From Schizochytrium sp. CCTCC M209059 (Eukaryota; Sar; Bigyra; Thraustochytrida; Thraustochytriidae): a stretch of DNA of 64,000 nt. The stretch lies in contig KN805401.1 of the NCBI GenBank assembly GCA_000818945.1, forward strand, positions 322,102-386,101. The letters are read 5' to 3'. The position numbers and the translations under genes were made by a program. Every line of letters begins with the position of its first letter. Position 1 is the first letter of the stretch. Below the pieces are notes generated by a model. That model did no database searches. It was not told the DNA's origin and worked only from the letters and a program-made list of their open reading frames with translations. Below are positions 47,247-57,615 of the stretch, in pieces.

Positions 47247-47688
47247 TTATATACTACATCATCATCATCGTCATCATCATCATCATCATGGCTGACAATA
47301 CCAAGAGCAAGGTAAAATTTAAGAAAAGGGCTGCTTTTCCAGCCTCTCAGTGTTGGTTTTCGACCTTGCCGCACGGTGGCCATCTATCTCGTTCTTTGTC
47401 ACTGAAAGTTATTCTGACCGACTGCAAGCCGAACTGTGAGCTCCGAGTCGCAGTTCCGCAACAACGCTCGCGCAACTCGGGCTTCGGCGTGAAGACGAGC
47501 CGCGCGAGAGACCGTGGCGTGCAGAGCGGGCGGGCGAGCAGCTGGCGAGGTCCGCTCCTGGCGTCGGCGCGAGGTGGACGCGCTTCACTTGTGCTGGACG
47601 GAGATCGAGCCACGCGCCGCGAGCCGAGAGAGGATAGCGCTGCGCTTCAGGGGGAAAGTTGAAGGAGCGCTACGAGCGCGCGGAGACG
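47247..47688. other. Intergenic region with short CAT array
   Basis: CATCAT-type repeat near 47258-47290, then the GC-rich 5' flank of the SYLF gene. No gene is supported. Confidence 0.5.
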
Positions 47689-49458
47689 ATGTCAACCAAG
47701 GGCAAGACGAGCGAGCGGCTGTCGATGAAAGGACAGATCCACAAGGCGTACAAGGTGATGCTCAAGCTCGTAAACCCCAAGTTCGTCAAGTCGGACCAGA
47801 GTATCCCGCTGCGCGTGCTGCAAAACGCAAAGGGCATCGCTTTCGTGACGCAGATCAAGGCCGGCTTTGTCTGGACCGGATCCGCGGGCAGTGGTATTGT
47901 CATTGCTCGGCTCCCAGACGGATCATGGTCCGGCCCATCCTCCTTGGGCACGGTTGGCATGGGCTGGGGTGCCCAGATTGGCGGCAGCGTCACTGACTCG
48001 GTGATTATCCTGAACACAACCATGGCTGTCAAGGCGTTTTCCGGCAAGGGCCAGGTCAAGTTTGGCGGTAATATTTCTGTAGCTGCCGGACCGTTAGGCC
48101 GCGAAGGCGACGCTGCCGTCAATGCAGGCGATGGCGGCATTGCTGCCTGCTACAGCTACAGTCACAGCCGTGGAGCCTTTGCCGGGCTTTCGATGCAGGG
48201 ATCAATCCTGGTGACACGCAGCTCGGACAACAAAAAGTTTTATGGACGCAAGGTGTCTGCCACTGCAATCCTCAGCGGTGCCGAGACGCCGCCGGAGAAC
48301 GAAGATCTCCGGCTCTTGTACAACACGCTGCGCGTCGTCACGCACTCGAAGACGCCAGATTTCGAGTACCGCGATAGCCGCACGGGATCTCTCCAGCAAG
48401 AGTTTGCCACGGCCGGCCTTGACGACGACCTGCCGCCCTCGCAAGGTGGATATTACGAGGACAGCTCCGCAACCTTGGGGCCCTCCATGGCAGAGTCCAA
48501 CGCGTCTCTGGGCGCCTACCCTACAGCCACGTATGCGTCCTCGTATGATGATAACAACGACGCAACTACGGCCAAGACGGAGTCGTATTCCTATGCGACA
48601 CCCTATTCGCCACCGCCGCCGCCGCCATCGTCTTCGGCCTCGAGCGGACTCCCGCCAGGGTGGCAGGAGGTCAAGACGGACCAGGGTGAGGTGTACTATT
48701 GGAATCAGACGCTCAATAAGACTCAGTGGGAGCGACCCGAGCCGGAGACGCCTGCGCCAGCGCCTGCTGCCTCGCCAGCAGCTGCGCCGCCGACAATAGC
48801 CTCGCCGAGTGCGGGCCACGAGCAGCAGCAGTCGTCATGGGGTCATCAGCAATCCTCGTGGAATTCCTCTCCGGTGCAACAGCAACAGCAACAAGATTCT
48901 CAGCCTTCGTCGTCTTCGACGTGGGGCGGTCAGCAGTCTCCCACGCCCGCTGCAGCGTCGACGAGTCCGGCTGGACACCCTAATCTCGCCAGCGAGCTTT
49001 CAAGCAGATTGTCGTTGCGCCAAGAAGGGTCCAGCGCGAATGCTCCGTCGAGCTCGCAGGCAACGGGCCCACCGGGTGTCTCTTCGCGACCAGTGCCTAC
49101 GCGGCGGCCGCCGTCTGCGCGACCGGCGGCCCCGCAGCTCGGGTCTGCGCAAAGCACGAGGGACTGGAGCACTACGGCATCCAGTGTAGCCGGACTGGCA
49201 AAGCAGACTTCTGCGTCGGAGCGACCTCTGCCGGCCACCCCTGCCCAGTCCACTCAGTCCAGTGCAGCTGCGCCTTCGCCGTCGTATACGCTCGAGCAAG
49301 TGATGGGTCGGGAGGTCCCGGATATGGATCCGCGGAGATTGGACGAGTACCTTCGCGACGAGGACTTTCAGCGGGCGTTTGGGATTGGACGAGCTGAGTT
49401 TAACGCTATGCCAAAGTGGAAGCGTGACAATCTGAAAAAGGCCAAGAGTCTATTTTGA
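47689..49458 (+). CDS. SYLF - WW - villin headpiece protein
   Basis: A 589-residue protein with three recognisable modules. Residues about 18-215 match SYLF/Ysc84 domains (LQNAKGIAFVTQIKAGFVW, SGSGIVIARL, WGAQIGGSVTDSVIILN, FYGRKVSATAILSG). SYLF binds phosphoinositides and, in yeast Ysc84 and human SH3YL1, works at endocytic actin patches. A WW domain lies near 316-350 (LPPGWQEV and WNQTLNKTQWERP). The long Gln/Ser/Pro linker that follows could be a partner-binding region. The C-terminus (about 533-589) is a villin headpiece, with MDPRRLDEYLRDEDFQRAF and the closing KRDNLKKAKSLF, which binds F-actin. ATG 47689 was chosen because the frame upstream starts only with TTG. It probably links membrane lipid to actin. 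Confidence 0.93.
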   Translation: MSTKGKTSERLSMKGQIHKAYKVMLKLVNPKFVKSDQSIPLRVLQNAKGIAFVTQIKAGFVWTGSAGSGIVIARLPDGSWSGPSSLGTVGMGWGAQIGGSVTDSVIILNTTMAVKAFSGKGQVKFGGNISVAAGPLGREGDAAVNAGDGGIAACYSYSHSRGAFAGLSMQGSILVTRSSDNKKFYGRKVSATAILSGAETPPENEDLRLLYNTLRVVTHSKTPDFEYRDSRTGSLQQEFATAGLDDDLPPSQGGYYEDSSATLGPSMAESNASLGAYPTATYASSYDDNNDATTAKTESYSYATPYSPPPPPPSSSASSGLPPGWQEVKTDQGEVYYWNQTLNKTQWERPEPETPAPAPAASPAAAPPTIASPSAGHEQQQSSWGHQQSSWNSSPVQQQQQQDSQPSSSSTWGGQQSPTPAAASTSPAGHPNLASELSSRLSLRQEGSSANAPSSSQATGPPGVSSRPVPTRRPPSARPAAPQLGSAQSTRDWSTTASSVAGLAKQTSASERPLPATPAQSTQSSAAAPSPSYTLEQVMGREVPDMDPRRLDEYLRDEDFQRAFGIGRAEFNAMPKWKRDNLKKAKSLF

Positions 49459-50036
49459 CACAATGCTTCTGTTCTCTCTCTCTCTCACTTTCTCAATTTG
49501 GCGATCAGAAAATGTCTGTTCTCGCATCATTTTTCCTATTCTTTATTATTAGGGCCCGTGTGGATGCGTGTGGCGTTGAACTCGTTACATGTCTTGCCGG
49601 ATGATTCGACGAAACCCCTTTGGCTCTTCGCGGGACGAAATAACTTTTGCTTGTCATGGAAGAGATGCTTGCGCAACGAACGGACGAGGATGATTGCGAC
49701 GAAATGCGGCTGAGGACCAAAAGTCATCCATCTCTCCTCTTTTGACGCCGCTTTGCACTTTTTCTCCGTGCACCCATCAACGGGAAAAACAAAAATGATG
49801 AAAGATGAAAAAGCTTTGCGCCTGTTTTACATTTGGGAGCGAAGAAAGCACCTTACAAAGTGCGACGTTCTACTTGTTGATGCCTCGCTTGCGACAAACC
49901 ACAGGAGAGGAGGCCCACTGCCGCACCTTGTTTCGCGTATTGGTTGAAAAAAAATTTAAAAATATGAATCCTTGAAATGGCGAACAGCGACGACAGCAAC
50001 GACCTGGATAATCCGATTCACTCAGATCAGATCACA
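49459..50036. other. Convergent 3' region, no gene seen
   Basis: Between the SYLF gene and the SET gene on opposite strands. Short unrelated frames only. Confidence 0.5.
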
Positions 50037-51350
50037 TCAAACAAGCACATCTAACTTTGCAACCGCAGCATCCAAGTCTGCGTGCGCAGGAAGAAATGCC
50101 TCTTCGCCCGCAGGAATCGTTTTTGTAACGACGACCTTTAAGAGATCGTCCTCGGCTCCAGAATCAGAGGAGGTGTCGCGAAGAACAGCGCAATTGACGG
50201 CGTCTGAGTCCGGATTACGGCCAATGAAGCTAACATGTGGGTCTTTGAAGGGCCAGATCCGGCCTTTTTCGTCGGTGGGATCCACAAAGAGGTCGTCCTG
50301 GGGCCCTATGGGCAGAATGTGGGGAGCGGCGCCACGTTTACGCAGAAAGACTTCTTGAAGAGCCGACATGCCGCGGAGACGCGCCCCGGTGAGGATGCCA
50401 AGGACCTGGCCCTGCTTGAGACGTTCACGCGCGAAGGCGCCCATGCCACGTGCGTCGTTTCGCGAGGACACGGCAATGGCTAATCGGTCCTGGGCACGCA
50501 CAACAATGGTCTCGCCGTTGGCGATGGGCCGCAGCGAGGTGACCATGACGGTATTTTGTACAAAGGGACTGGGCTTGAGCCTGCAGTTCGCGGCGAGGTC
50601 GAGGTCGCTGCCCACGGAGGGCGCAAAGGCCACGGCGGCGCTGAGACGGTCGATGTCGGCCATGGCGGGAGAGCTGAGACAGCAGACGACCTCGTGGGCG
50701 GCCAGAGGGCGCGTTGCGAGGAGCAGAGGTTGTTGCGCCGGGAAGCGCGCGTCGAGACCCGTGGCGACGCGGAGCCCGAGAAAGGCTGCGCTGCCGCAGA
50801 AGAGCCAGTGGCCGCGTCCGTAGTCGACAAAGAGCTCCTCGCCGGGCTCGATGGCTCGTTTTGCGCGTACGAGTATCTGGTTTCCCACCTTGCAGAACTT
50901 GACGTTGTGTTTCGTGGCGTCCGTGTGGTCATTGATGAACTTGGCCACGGAGCCTTCGGGTCCGGCGGCGTCGATGTGGCGATTGAGCGTGACGGCTTTG
51001 AGGTACATGCGGTTGCGCAGCACCTTGGCTTGGGCGAGGGTGAGTATCCTGCCAGCGTACTCTGCGACGAGCTCGTCGGGGGCAATGGGTTCTGTAGCGA
51101 AGAGGCCCTTGCCTGCCTGGGGCACACCCGAGTCCCGCACGCTCACCTTGGGGGCTTTGGCGGTGGGCGAGCCGGCGGCGGCGGCGGTGCTAAAGGACGT
51201 CGAGATGGACGCCAGCAGGCCGCTCGCCACAGGCGGCGTCTGCAAGGGCGCATTTGCCTCGGCGGGCGGCGCTGCTGCTGCTGCTGCTGCTGCTGCTCGC
51301 GGGGCCGCGGGCGGGGCCGCGGCGTCTTGTCTCCGCTGCTCGCCGGGCAT
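50037..51350 (-). CDS. SET-domain protein with additional SET-like repeats
   Basis: A 437-residue protein. The ATG at 51350 (MPGEQRRQ) is used; the frame continues upstream only from GTG. After a poly-Ala/Pro N-terminus, residues 69-178 form a SET domain: PQAGKGLFATEPIAPDELVAEY, HIDAAGPEGSVAKFIND, VKFCKV, KRAIEPGEELFVDYG. The NHS-type motif is altered (INDH, then TDATKHNV). The region 207-285 looks like a shorter SET-like relict (LLATRPLAAHEVV, CRLKPSPFVQN, TSLRPIANGETIVV). Residues 288-437 look like another SET copy (GMGAFARERLKQGQVLGILTG, FVDPTDEKGRIW, RNPDSDAVNC, TKTIPAGEEAFLPAH). SET proteins are usually lysine methyltransferases; the target is unknown. Repetition of the fold is my reading and needs structure prediction. 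Confidence 0.8.
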   Translation of the reverse strand: MPGEQRRQDAAAPPAAPRAAAAAAAAAPPAEANAPLQTPPVASGLLASISTSFSTAAAAGSPTAKAPKVSVRDSGVPQAGKGLFATEPIAPDELVAEYAGRILTLAQAKVLRNRMYLKAVTLNRHIDAAGPEGSVAKFINDHTDATKHNVKFCKVGNQILVRAKRAIEPGEELFVDYGRGHWLFCGSAAFLGLRVATGLDARFPAQQPLLLATRPLAAHEVVCCLSSPAMADIDRLSAAVAFAPSVGSDLDLAANCRLKPSPFVQNTVMVTSLRPIANGETIVVRAQDRLAIAVSSRNDARGMGAFARERLKQGQVLGILTGARLRGMSALQEVFLRKRGAAPHILPIGPQDDLFVDPTDEKGRIWPFKDPHVSFIGRNPDSDAVNCAVLRDTSSDSGAEDDLLKVVVTKTIPAGEEAFLPAHADLDAAVAKLDVLV

Positions 51351-51730
51351 GGCGCGGCTGCCAGCGGCGCGGCAAGCTTTGCTGTCGAGTGTTTGTTCTG
51401 CTTTCGTCTGCACTGCTTTTGCCGAGTTGCTGCGGGTCGCAACCGTCGGCCGCTGCACGGTTGGGGGGAAGGCGAGAGAGATCGTCCAGCATGGAGGAAG
51501 CGGCGGCGGCGGCAGCGCGTGCTTTGGCCGGCGCGCCGTCGCCCCTGCCTCGAAGGTGAGCTTTTCGCCTGGCAGACGTCAGCCCTGGCAGTGGCCATGG
51601 TGGCTGTTGCAGCTGGCTGCTGTGCCACCTCAGCTCAGCCCAGCTCAGCCCAGCCCAGCCCAGCTGCAGCTGCAGCTCCCACCAACATCGTTTTCGTTTG
51701 ATCTTGCTCCCTCCCACTGCAGCAGCAGCA

Positions 51731-51786
51731 ACCGAGCAAGCAAGCAAGCAAAGCAAGCAAGCAACCGAGCAACCGAGCAAGCAAGT
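51731..51786. repeat. CAAG-type tetranucleotide array
   Basis: GCAAGCAAGC-type repeats with ACCGAGC interruptions. Same motif family as the long tract at 61282. Confidence 0.85.
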
Positions 51787-51871
51787 TGGACTTGATCTTG
51801 AAGTCTCTCGTCTAGCTCTCTCACAGGCCGGCCGACGGTGAGCCGCGGTCGGGCGGTCGGGCGGGCGAGCT

Positions 51872-51906
<35 letters not shown>
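51872..51906. repeat. (AGC)n array
   Basis: About 11 uninterrupted AGC copies in intergenic DNA. Confidence 0.9.
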
Positions 51907-51908
<2 letters not shown>

Positions 51909-52470
51909 CTGGCACTGTTGACCCGGAGCAGGCCGGCGACAGCGACCGCAGCTGCGCACTCACTGCCTGCACCCATGCGGAGAGACCATGGGAGCGCGCA
52001 TGGCTGAATTGGCAGCGGAAGTGGATCAGCCAACCAGCTCAGTCAGCCGGCCGGCCAGGTGTGCTCGTTGGATGCTGTTGCGCTGCTCGCAGACGCTGAG
52101 ACGGATGCGGAGGGACGCCCCCCCTCCTCCCTCCCTCCCTCCCTCGCTCGCTCGGCCTTGCAGCGAGCTGCTCAGCTGGGATCGAACGCGTGCGTTGTGC
52201 TCGCTATCAGTCCATGGCAGGCGCGCGTCGCCGCCTCGCCGACGATCGTTCGAGGTGAAGTAAGGCGAAGCGAGAGTGCGCGTGCGTGTGTTTGTTGCGT
52301 GCGCGTGTTTGTTGTGCACGTGCGGCGCCTCGCGCGTAAACCATCCGGGCTCCGGCGTCGCTGCGGTACAGCACGCAGAGGGCAGCCTCGCGCGGTGCGG
52401 CTCGCTCGAGCCGCGGACGAACGCCGCCGCAGGGCTGCTGTGCAGTCCAGTCCGGTCCGGCGCAGAGCAG

Positions 52471-52565
52471 CGCAGCGCAGCGCAGCGCAGCGCAGCGCAG
52501 CGCAGCGCAGCGCAGAGCAGAGCAGAGCAGAGCAGAGCAGAGCAGAGCAGAGCAGAGCAGAGCAG
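52471..52565. repeat. Adjacent (CGCAG)n and (AGCAG)n arrays
   Basis: About nine CGCAG copies (52471-52515) run straight into about ten AGCAG copies (52516-52565). Both share the pentamer frame and differ by one base change per unit. Confidence 0.95.
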
Positions 52566-52886
52566 TGCGGCGCGCGGCCTCTTGCGGCTCCCGGCGGCCA
52601 GGCAGCCAGCCATGGCAGCTGGCTTTGCAGCACGTGCACGGCCGGGCTCCCTCTGCTGCCTTGCTGCCCTGCTGCCCCTCTCTCTCTCTCACGCTGCTGC
52701 CTCTCTCTGCTGCTGCCTCTCTGGTCTGCCCTGCCGCGCGTGCCGCAGCGCAGGCAGACAGGGCAGGGAGGGAGGGAGGGAGGGAGGGAGCGGAGGCCGA
52801 GCGGGACGAGGCAGGGCCGCAGGCTCCGAGCAGGCAGAGAGAGAGGCAGAGAGAGGCAGAGGCGGCAGGCAGAAGTGCAGAAGAGG

Positions 52887-52909
52887 GCAAGCAAGCAAGC
52901 AAGCAAGCG

Positions 52910-52944
<35 letters not shown>

Positions 52945-52952
52945 GAGCAAGC
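52887..52952. repeat. (CAAG)n array
   Basis: About 16 copies with two GCGA interruptions. Same motif as the tract 5' of BUD13. Confidence 0.92.
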
Positions 52953-53084
52953 AGGCGGAGAACGATACTGGCCGCTGCGAGAGCGACGGGCTGGCAAGCT
53001 AGCTGCCTGCCTGACCGACAGTGCCTGCGAGTGCGCGGCCAGCGTGAGCGGCCAGCCCGCCAGACAGCCCGCCAGACAGCCCGC

Positions 53085-53359
53085 NNNNNNNNNNNNNNNN
53101 NNNNNNNNNNNNNNNNNNNNNNNNNNNNNNNNNNNNNNNNNNNNNNNNNNNNNNNNNNNNNNNNNNNNNNNNNNNNNNNNNNNNNNNNNNNNNNNNNNNN
53201 NNNNNNNNNNNNNNNNNNNNNNNNNNNNNNNNNNNNNNNNNNNNNNNNNNNNNNNNNNNNNNNNNNNNNNNNNNNNNNNNNNNNNNNNNNNNNNNNNNNN
53301 NNNNNNNNNNNNNNNNNNNNNNNNNNNNNNNNNNNNNNNNNNNNNNNNNNNNNNNNNNN
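53085..53359. other. Assembly gap (275 N)
   Basis: Run of N. Coding sequence for the kinase's N-terminus probably begins within or near it; repeats on its left side likely blocked assembly. Confidence 0.99.
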
Positions 53360-56300
53360 AGAGCGCTCGGGCGCGCTGGCGGGCGAGGCGAGACCGAGCA
53401 CGCTCTCGGCCGCCGTGGCGGACGCCGTCCTGGGCCAGCGGCGCGGCAGCGTCAACGTGACCGCGGCGCTGGGCGAAAAGGCGGAGGAGCACGTGCGCAA
53501 GCTGCGCCGCCAGCTTGACACGCAAATGTACACCCGCGAGCCCGTGGAGGAGGCCTGGCTCGAAATCGCACACGCGGACCCAGACTCCGGGGAACTCAGC
53601 GTGCTCAAGTCCGGCAAGAAGCACCGCAAGCTCGTCAAGCGCGTCCAGTCGCTCGGCGCCGACGACTCGCCACGCTTCTTCGTCGGCGTCACGCGCACCT
53701 CCTCCAAGTCCATTCTCTTCCGCACCTTCGTCCTGCGCTGGGTCGGCCTCGAGAACGGCGGCTTCAACACGCGCCGCCTCGCCTACGGCATGGCCTTCCA
53801 GAGCATCCAGCGCCAGCTCGCGGAAATCATGTCTGCCGACCTCGTGCTGGACGACGTCACGGACGCCACCGACCTGTCCCGCAAGGCGCTTGCGAGGCTG
53901 CAGGGGCGTCAGCGCCGCATCGATGGCTCCGCCGTCTCCACGATGGGCCGCCTCAACGTCGAGCTCAACGAGCAAGACTTCATCGCGCGCAATCAGGACC
54001 TCGCCGACACCTTCAACCGGATCCGCCAGGACATGAGCTCAGAACACTTGACCTGGATGATCATCGGGTACCACCACCCGCGGTCGCGCAGACGCGGGTC
54101 CACGCAAACGCATATGCAGCAGCAGCAGCAGCAGCTGATGCACCAGCAAGAGGCCTCTGACGAGGACGACGAGGACGACAGGGACGAGGACCTGTCCGAA
54201 GACGACGACTTTGAAGAAGGCGACCACGGAAGCTACGGTCGGGCAGGACCGGACTCCGGCTCCAGCTCGCAGTCTGCGACAAGCGCGCCCCTGGCGCTGC
54301 CGGTTCTCATTGCCAGCGGCGGGGGCGGCATTGAGGCCTTCGACCTCGAGAGCGGCGGCATCCTCAACACAATCCGTTTTCGCCCCGGCTGGCTCTACTG
54401 GATCTACGCGCGCGTCGAAGTGGACGCCATCGAGGGCACCGGCCGGTTCCGAGCCAGCAGCCACGCCGGGCAAGAGTCCAGGCGGTCCCGCGCCAGAAGC
54501 GAGAGCGCGAGGGGTGAAGGAAACACCATTGCTCCCGTGGCAGGGGGCTGCAAGTTCCTCCTCATCACATTTCACGAGGGGGAGGCCAAGCCTGCCATGT
54601 CGCTGCGTCTGAACGAACACCACAAGCTGATCTCGGATCTCTTCAAGCACCACGTGCATCTCGAGGCCACAAGTCTGGCGGATCTCACCGAGGAGAGCGT
54701 GGCCCACCGGCTCCTCGCCACCACGGATGGCAACCGCATCGTCCTGACCGTCAATGTCGGCTCCGGCTCGGGCTCGACCTTGCGGCGCATGGAGGACAAC
54801 GAGTCGATGAGCGCCCCGCTCTTGATCCGAATTAGCCCACACGCCCCGCTGTCCGAACTAAAGCGGCGCATCGCGAACTCGTACAAGTGTTCACCGGACA
54901 GCGTCTTGATCATGCGCGTGACGCGCAAAGCGACTCGCGACGTGTTCTCGGCGCTGATCTCGTCGAAACCGCACGCGCGCTCCGAGAGTGACCTCGACGA
55001 GGCCTTTCGCAAGGCGTCTTCCAACGTCGAGGTGAACCCTTTGGAAGGCGACGCGGAAACGCTGACGGACATGGGGCTTGTTTCCGGCGAAGAATTGTAT
55101 GTAAAGCTCATCAAGGAGGGCTCGAAGCGCGACTCGCGGCGCGCAGTCAAGCGTCTGGGCGAGATCCCGCTCGCGGATCGGCGCCGTGTGGCCGTTCAGC
55201 AGTTTCTCCAGATGCGGCAACAACGCAGCCGCATGCCCCTGTTCACGTCCATGCGGGACATGGGGTTTGCGAGTGACGACGACGACGACGAAGAAGAAGA
55301 AGAAGAAGAAGAAGAAGGAGGAGAAGGAGGAGAAGAAGAAGAAGAAGACGAGGAGGTTGACACCTTTGACATTGAGGAAGACCTCCGTGTCGGCGACATC
55401 AACAGTGCCATGCTGGGTGCCATGCTGGATGCCACGGCTGAGGTGCCGCGTCCCAGCCGCGGCGAAGATCCTCTCACACGCAGCAGCAGTGTGCGAAAGA
55501 TGCTCTCACGAGGTTCCTCTTTTCTCCGAATGAGCAGCAAGCGACGTGCGCACCCCAAGCGGGCGTCGCAAGGACACGCGGCAACAACTCGTCCGCCCGC
55601 ACCAGCGGCGGCAGCACCAGCTCCTCATGGACCCCGCCACCCTATGCATGCTGGTGCATTTAAAAATGTCCAGCTGAAAAAGGTGAGCTCGGCCAAGGAG
55701 AGCAACGTGGCAACCGGTAATGGAAGCGACAAGGCTGCCCTAGAAGCCGCATCAAACAAGAACCTCGAACGTCTCCGGAAGAAGGCGGAGCAAATTGGCG
55801 CGCCCTTTTTTGACGACGAGGACTTGGTCGTGATGGAGAATGCTGTGCTGGGCGATGGCCGCACTGCTCGCGTGCTCAAGGGCGTCCTGTTGTGCAAGAC
55901 GGACCGAATGAATCCCATCACCCAGGTCGGAGGACGCAAAAACTCGCGCACCATGAGCTCGAGCAATTGGGCGCAGTTTCGCAAAGAGTCAACAATGGCC
56001 AGAGCAGAGGACACGTCCGCTCTCATGGACGCTGCCGCCGGCCTCAGCTTGGACGACCAGGATGGAGAGTACTTTGCCGTTCCCGTGGCTGTGAAGCGCT
56101 TCACGGCGGTGCGCGTCACCGACGAGGTCTACACGGCCTTTTTGGAGGAGATTACCGTTTTGGGTCGCTTGCAACACGAATGCATTGTGCAAATTCTCGG
56201 TGTTTATATTGACACGACGACGCGTCGCGAAGAAGGGGACAAGAATCGCCCATTGCTTATGATCTGCTACGAGTACATGCCGCGCGGCAGTTTGGCGTCG

Positions 56301-56840
56301 CTCCGCAAGTCGGACCTGTGGCTGGACCTCCCGTACCCGTACAAGATCCTGATGGCCAGGAACATTGCGCGGGGGCTCCGTTATTTGCACGAAGAGTGCG
56401 TTCCCCCGGTCGCGCATCGCGATCTCAAGTCCGACAACCTCCTCGTGGATGAGGATATCTCCATTAAAATTGGTGACTTTGGCAATTCGACGGACATCAG
56501 AGGTCCGCTAACTGGCAAGATGGGCACAGCAGGCTGGACAGCGCCAGAAATTCTTGAGAATGCCGCGTACGACAAAAAGTGCGACATTTTCTCCTTTGGT
56601 GTGATTCTCTGGGAGTTTGTCACCTCAGAGGCTAATCCTCTTTGGGGTGTGCCCGAGGACAAGTACCTGTCGGCGCTGCGAAATGAGGCTTCCGTCTTTG
56701 AGCTTCCTGCTGACGTGGACCCGGTCTACGCGAATCTTGTAACGGACTGCATGAGCTACGATCCGGAAGATCGCCCGACAGCCTCGGAGATTGTGGAAAC
56801 TCTCGAATGCGCTTTGCAGCGTGCTTACAACAGCAGCTAG
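53360..56840 (+). CDS. ADF-H / ubiquitin-like / TKL-type protein kinase (5' end lost in gap)
   Basis: At least 1160 residues are visible; the N-terminus is cut by the gap. A domain resembling ADF-H (coactosin/Abp1-like) lies around 53540-53880: EEAWLEIAH, FFVGVTRTSSKSILFRTFVLRWVG. This suggests actin binding. After Glu/Asp-rich linkers, a ubiquitin-like segment is seen near 54810-55120 (LLIRISPHAPLSELKRRI, DMGLVSGEELYVKL). The kinase domain covers about 55820-56810: LGDGRTARVLKGVL, then a roughly 55-residue insertion before VPVAVKRF, then VAHRDLKSDN, IGDFGN, GTAGWTAPEIL and DRPTASEIVETL. The loop and APE region are tyrosine-kinase-like (TKL). A Lys-Asp-Phe-Glu set is intact, so it should be active. 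It probably couples actin state to signalling. Confidence 0.88.
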
Positions 56841-57615
56841 CTGTAGAAAACCAAACCAAGCAAAGCAAACCAGATGTGTCGAGCTGTCGCAATAAGATGG
56901 CCAGCCACCCTCCCACTACAATCCTTTTGACGAGCAAGATTTGATAAATAAGTTTTCCTGTTGTTTATATACTCAGTATATATATATAATACCGAAAACT
57001 TGCGAGGTGTACGTACGGCTTCACGGTCTCCTCGACATGGCTTGGCTTGGCTTGGCTTGGCTTGGCTTGCCTAGCCTGCCTTGCTTTGCCTTTTTTAGCC
57101 TGGCTTCTTCTGATCCATATCGGAACGGAGCCCACCCTTTCCCATCGTGAGTGAGAACGAGCGAGACCCGGAGAGTCGGTCGGGAAGGAAGGTTAAACAT
57201 AAAATTAAAAAGAGAAGAAAAAGCACCTCCCGGAAAGACCCTGTGTTCCCTTAACCCTACCCTAGTTTTGACAGCTTGTTTTCGTGGTGCAGAACGGGAA
57301 GGCACGTTGGCGCTTCTGGAAGGGCTATAGCTTTTGTGAATCCTCGGGGACGATTGAATGGCTGCTGGCCGTCTGTCTCTGTCTCTGTCTCTGTCTCTGT
57401 TTCTGTCTGGTCTGTCTGTCTGTTGGTGAGTGAGTGAGTGAGTGCCGAGTGAAGTGGAGTGGAAGGCGAGGCAGCTTAGCCAGCTAGCCCGGGCAGCAAA
57501 GGGTGGCAGCTGTCTCCCAACTCAACGCAGCCAACCAAGACAAACCAGCAGAGCAGAAGAGCAGCAGCCGTCCGCAGCAGCAGTAGCAGCAGCAGCAAGC
57601 CGCGCAACAAGCAAG
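56841..57615. other. Intergenic region with CTTGG and CTGT/GAGT arrays
   Basis: Contains (CTTGG)n at about 57039-57066 and CTGTCT and GAGTGAGT arrays at about 57372-57444, then the RPL10A 5' flank. No gene is supported. Confidence 0.6.

Larger units (their letters stand above)
51351..53084. other. Divergent, simple-repeat-rich region before assembly gap
   Basis: Includes the 5' flanks of the SET gene and the TKL kinase gene. It contains CAAG, AGC, CGCAG, AGCAG, GGGA and CTCC arrays. The plus frame stays open across it only because of repeats, so translation is not supported. It may hold the kinase promoter and 5' exon. Confidence 0.6.

Noticed and set aside
52059..53084. Plus-strand frame running from 52059 into the gap, in frame with the kinase
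   Set aside because: It crosses several simple arrays and is Arg/Gln/Ala low complexity. It is open in other frames too. I began the kinase CDS after the gap.
57249..57264. Telomere-like CCTTAACCCTACCCTAG
   Set aside because: Only two imperfect units inside the chromosome, so it is not a telomere tract.
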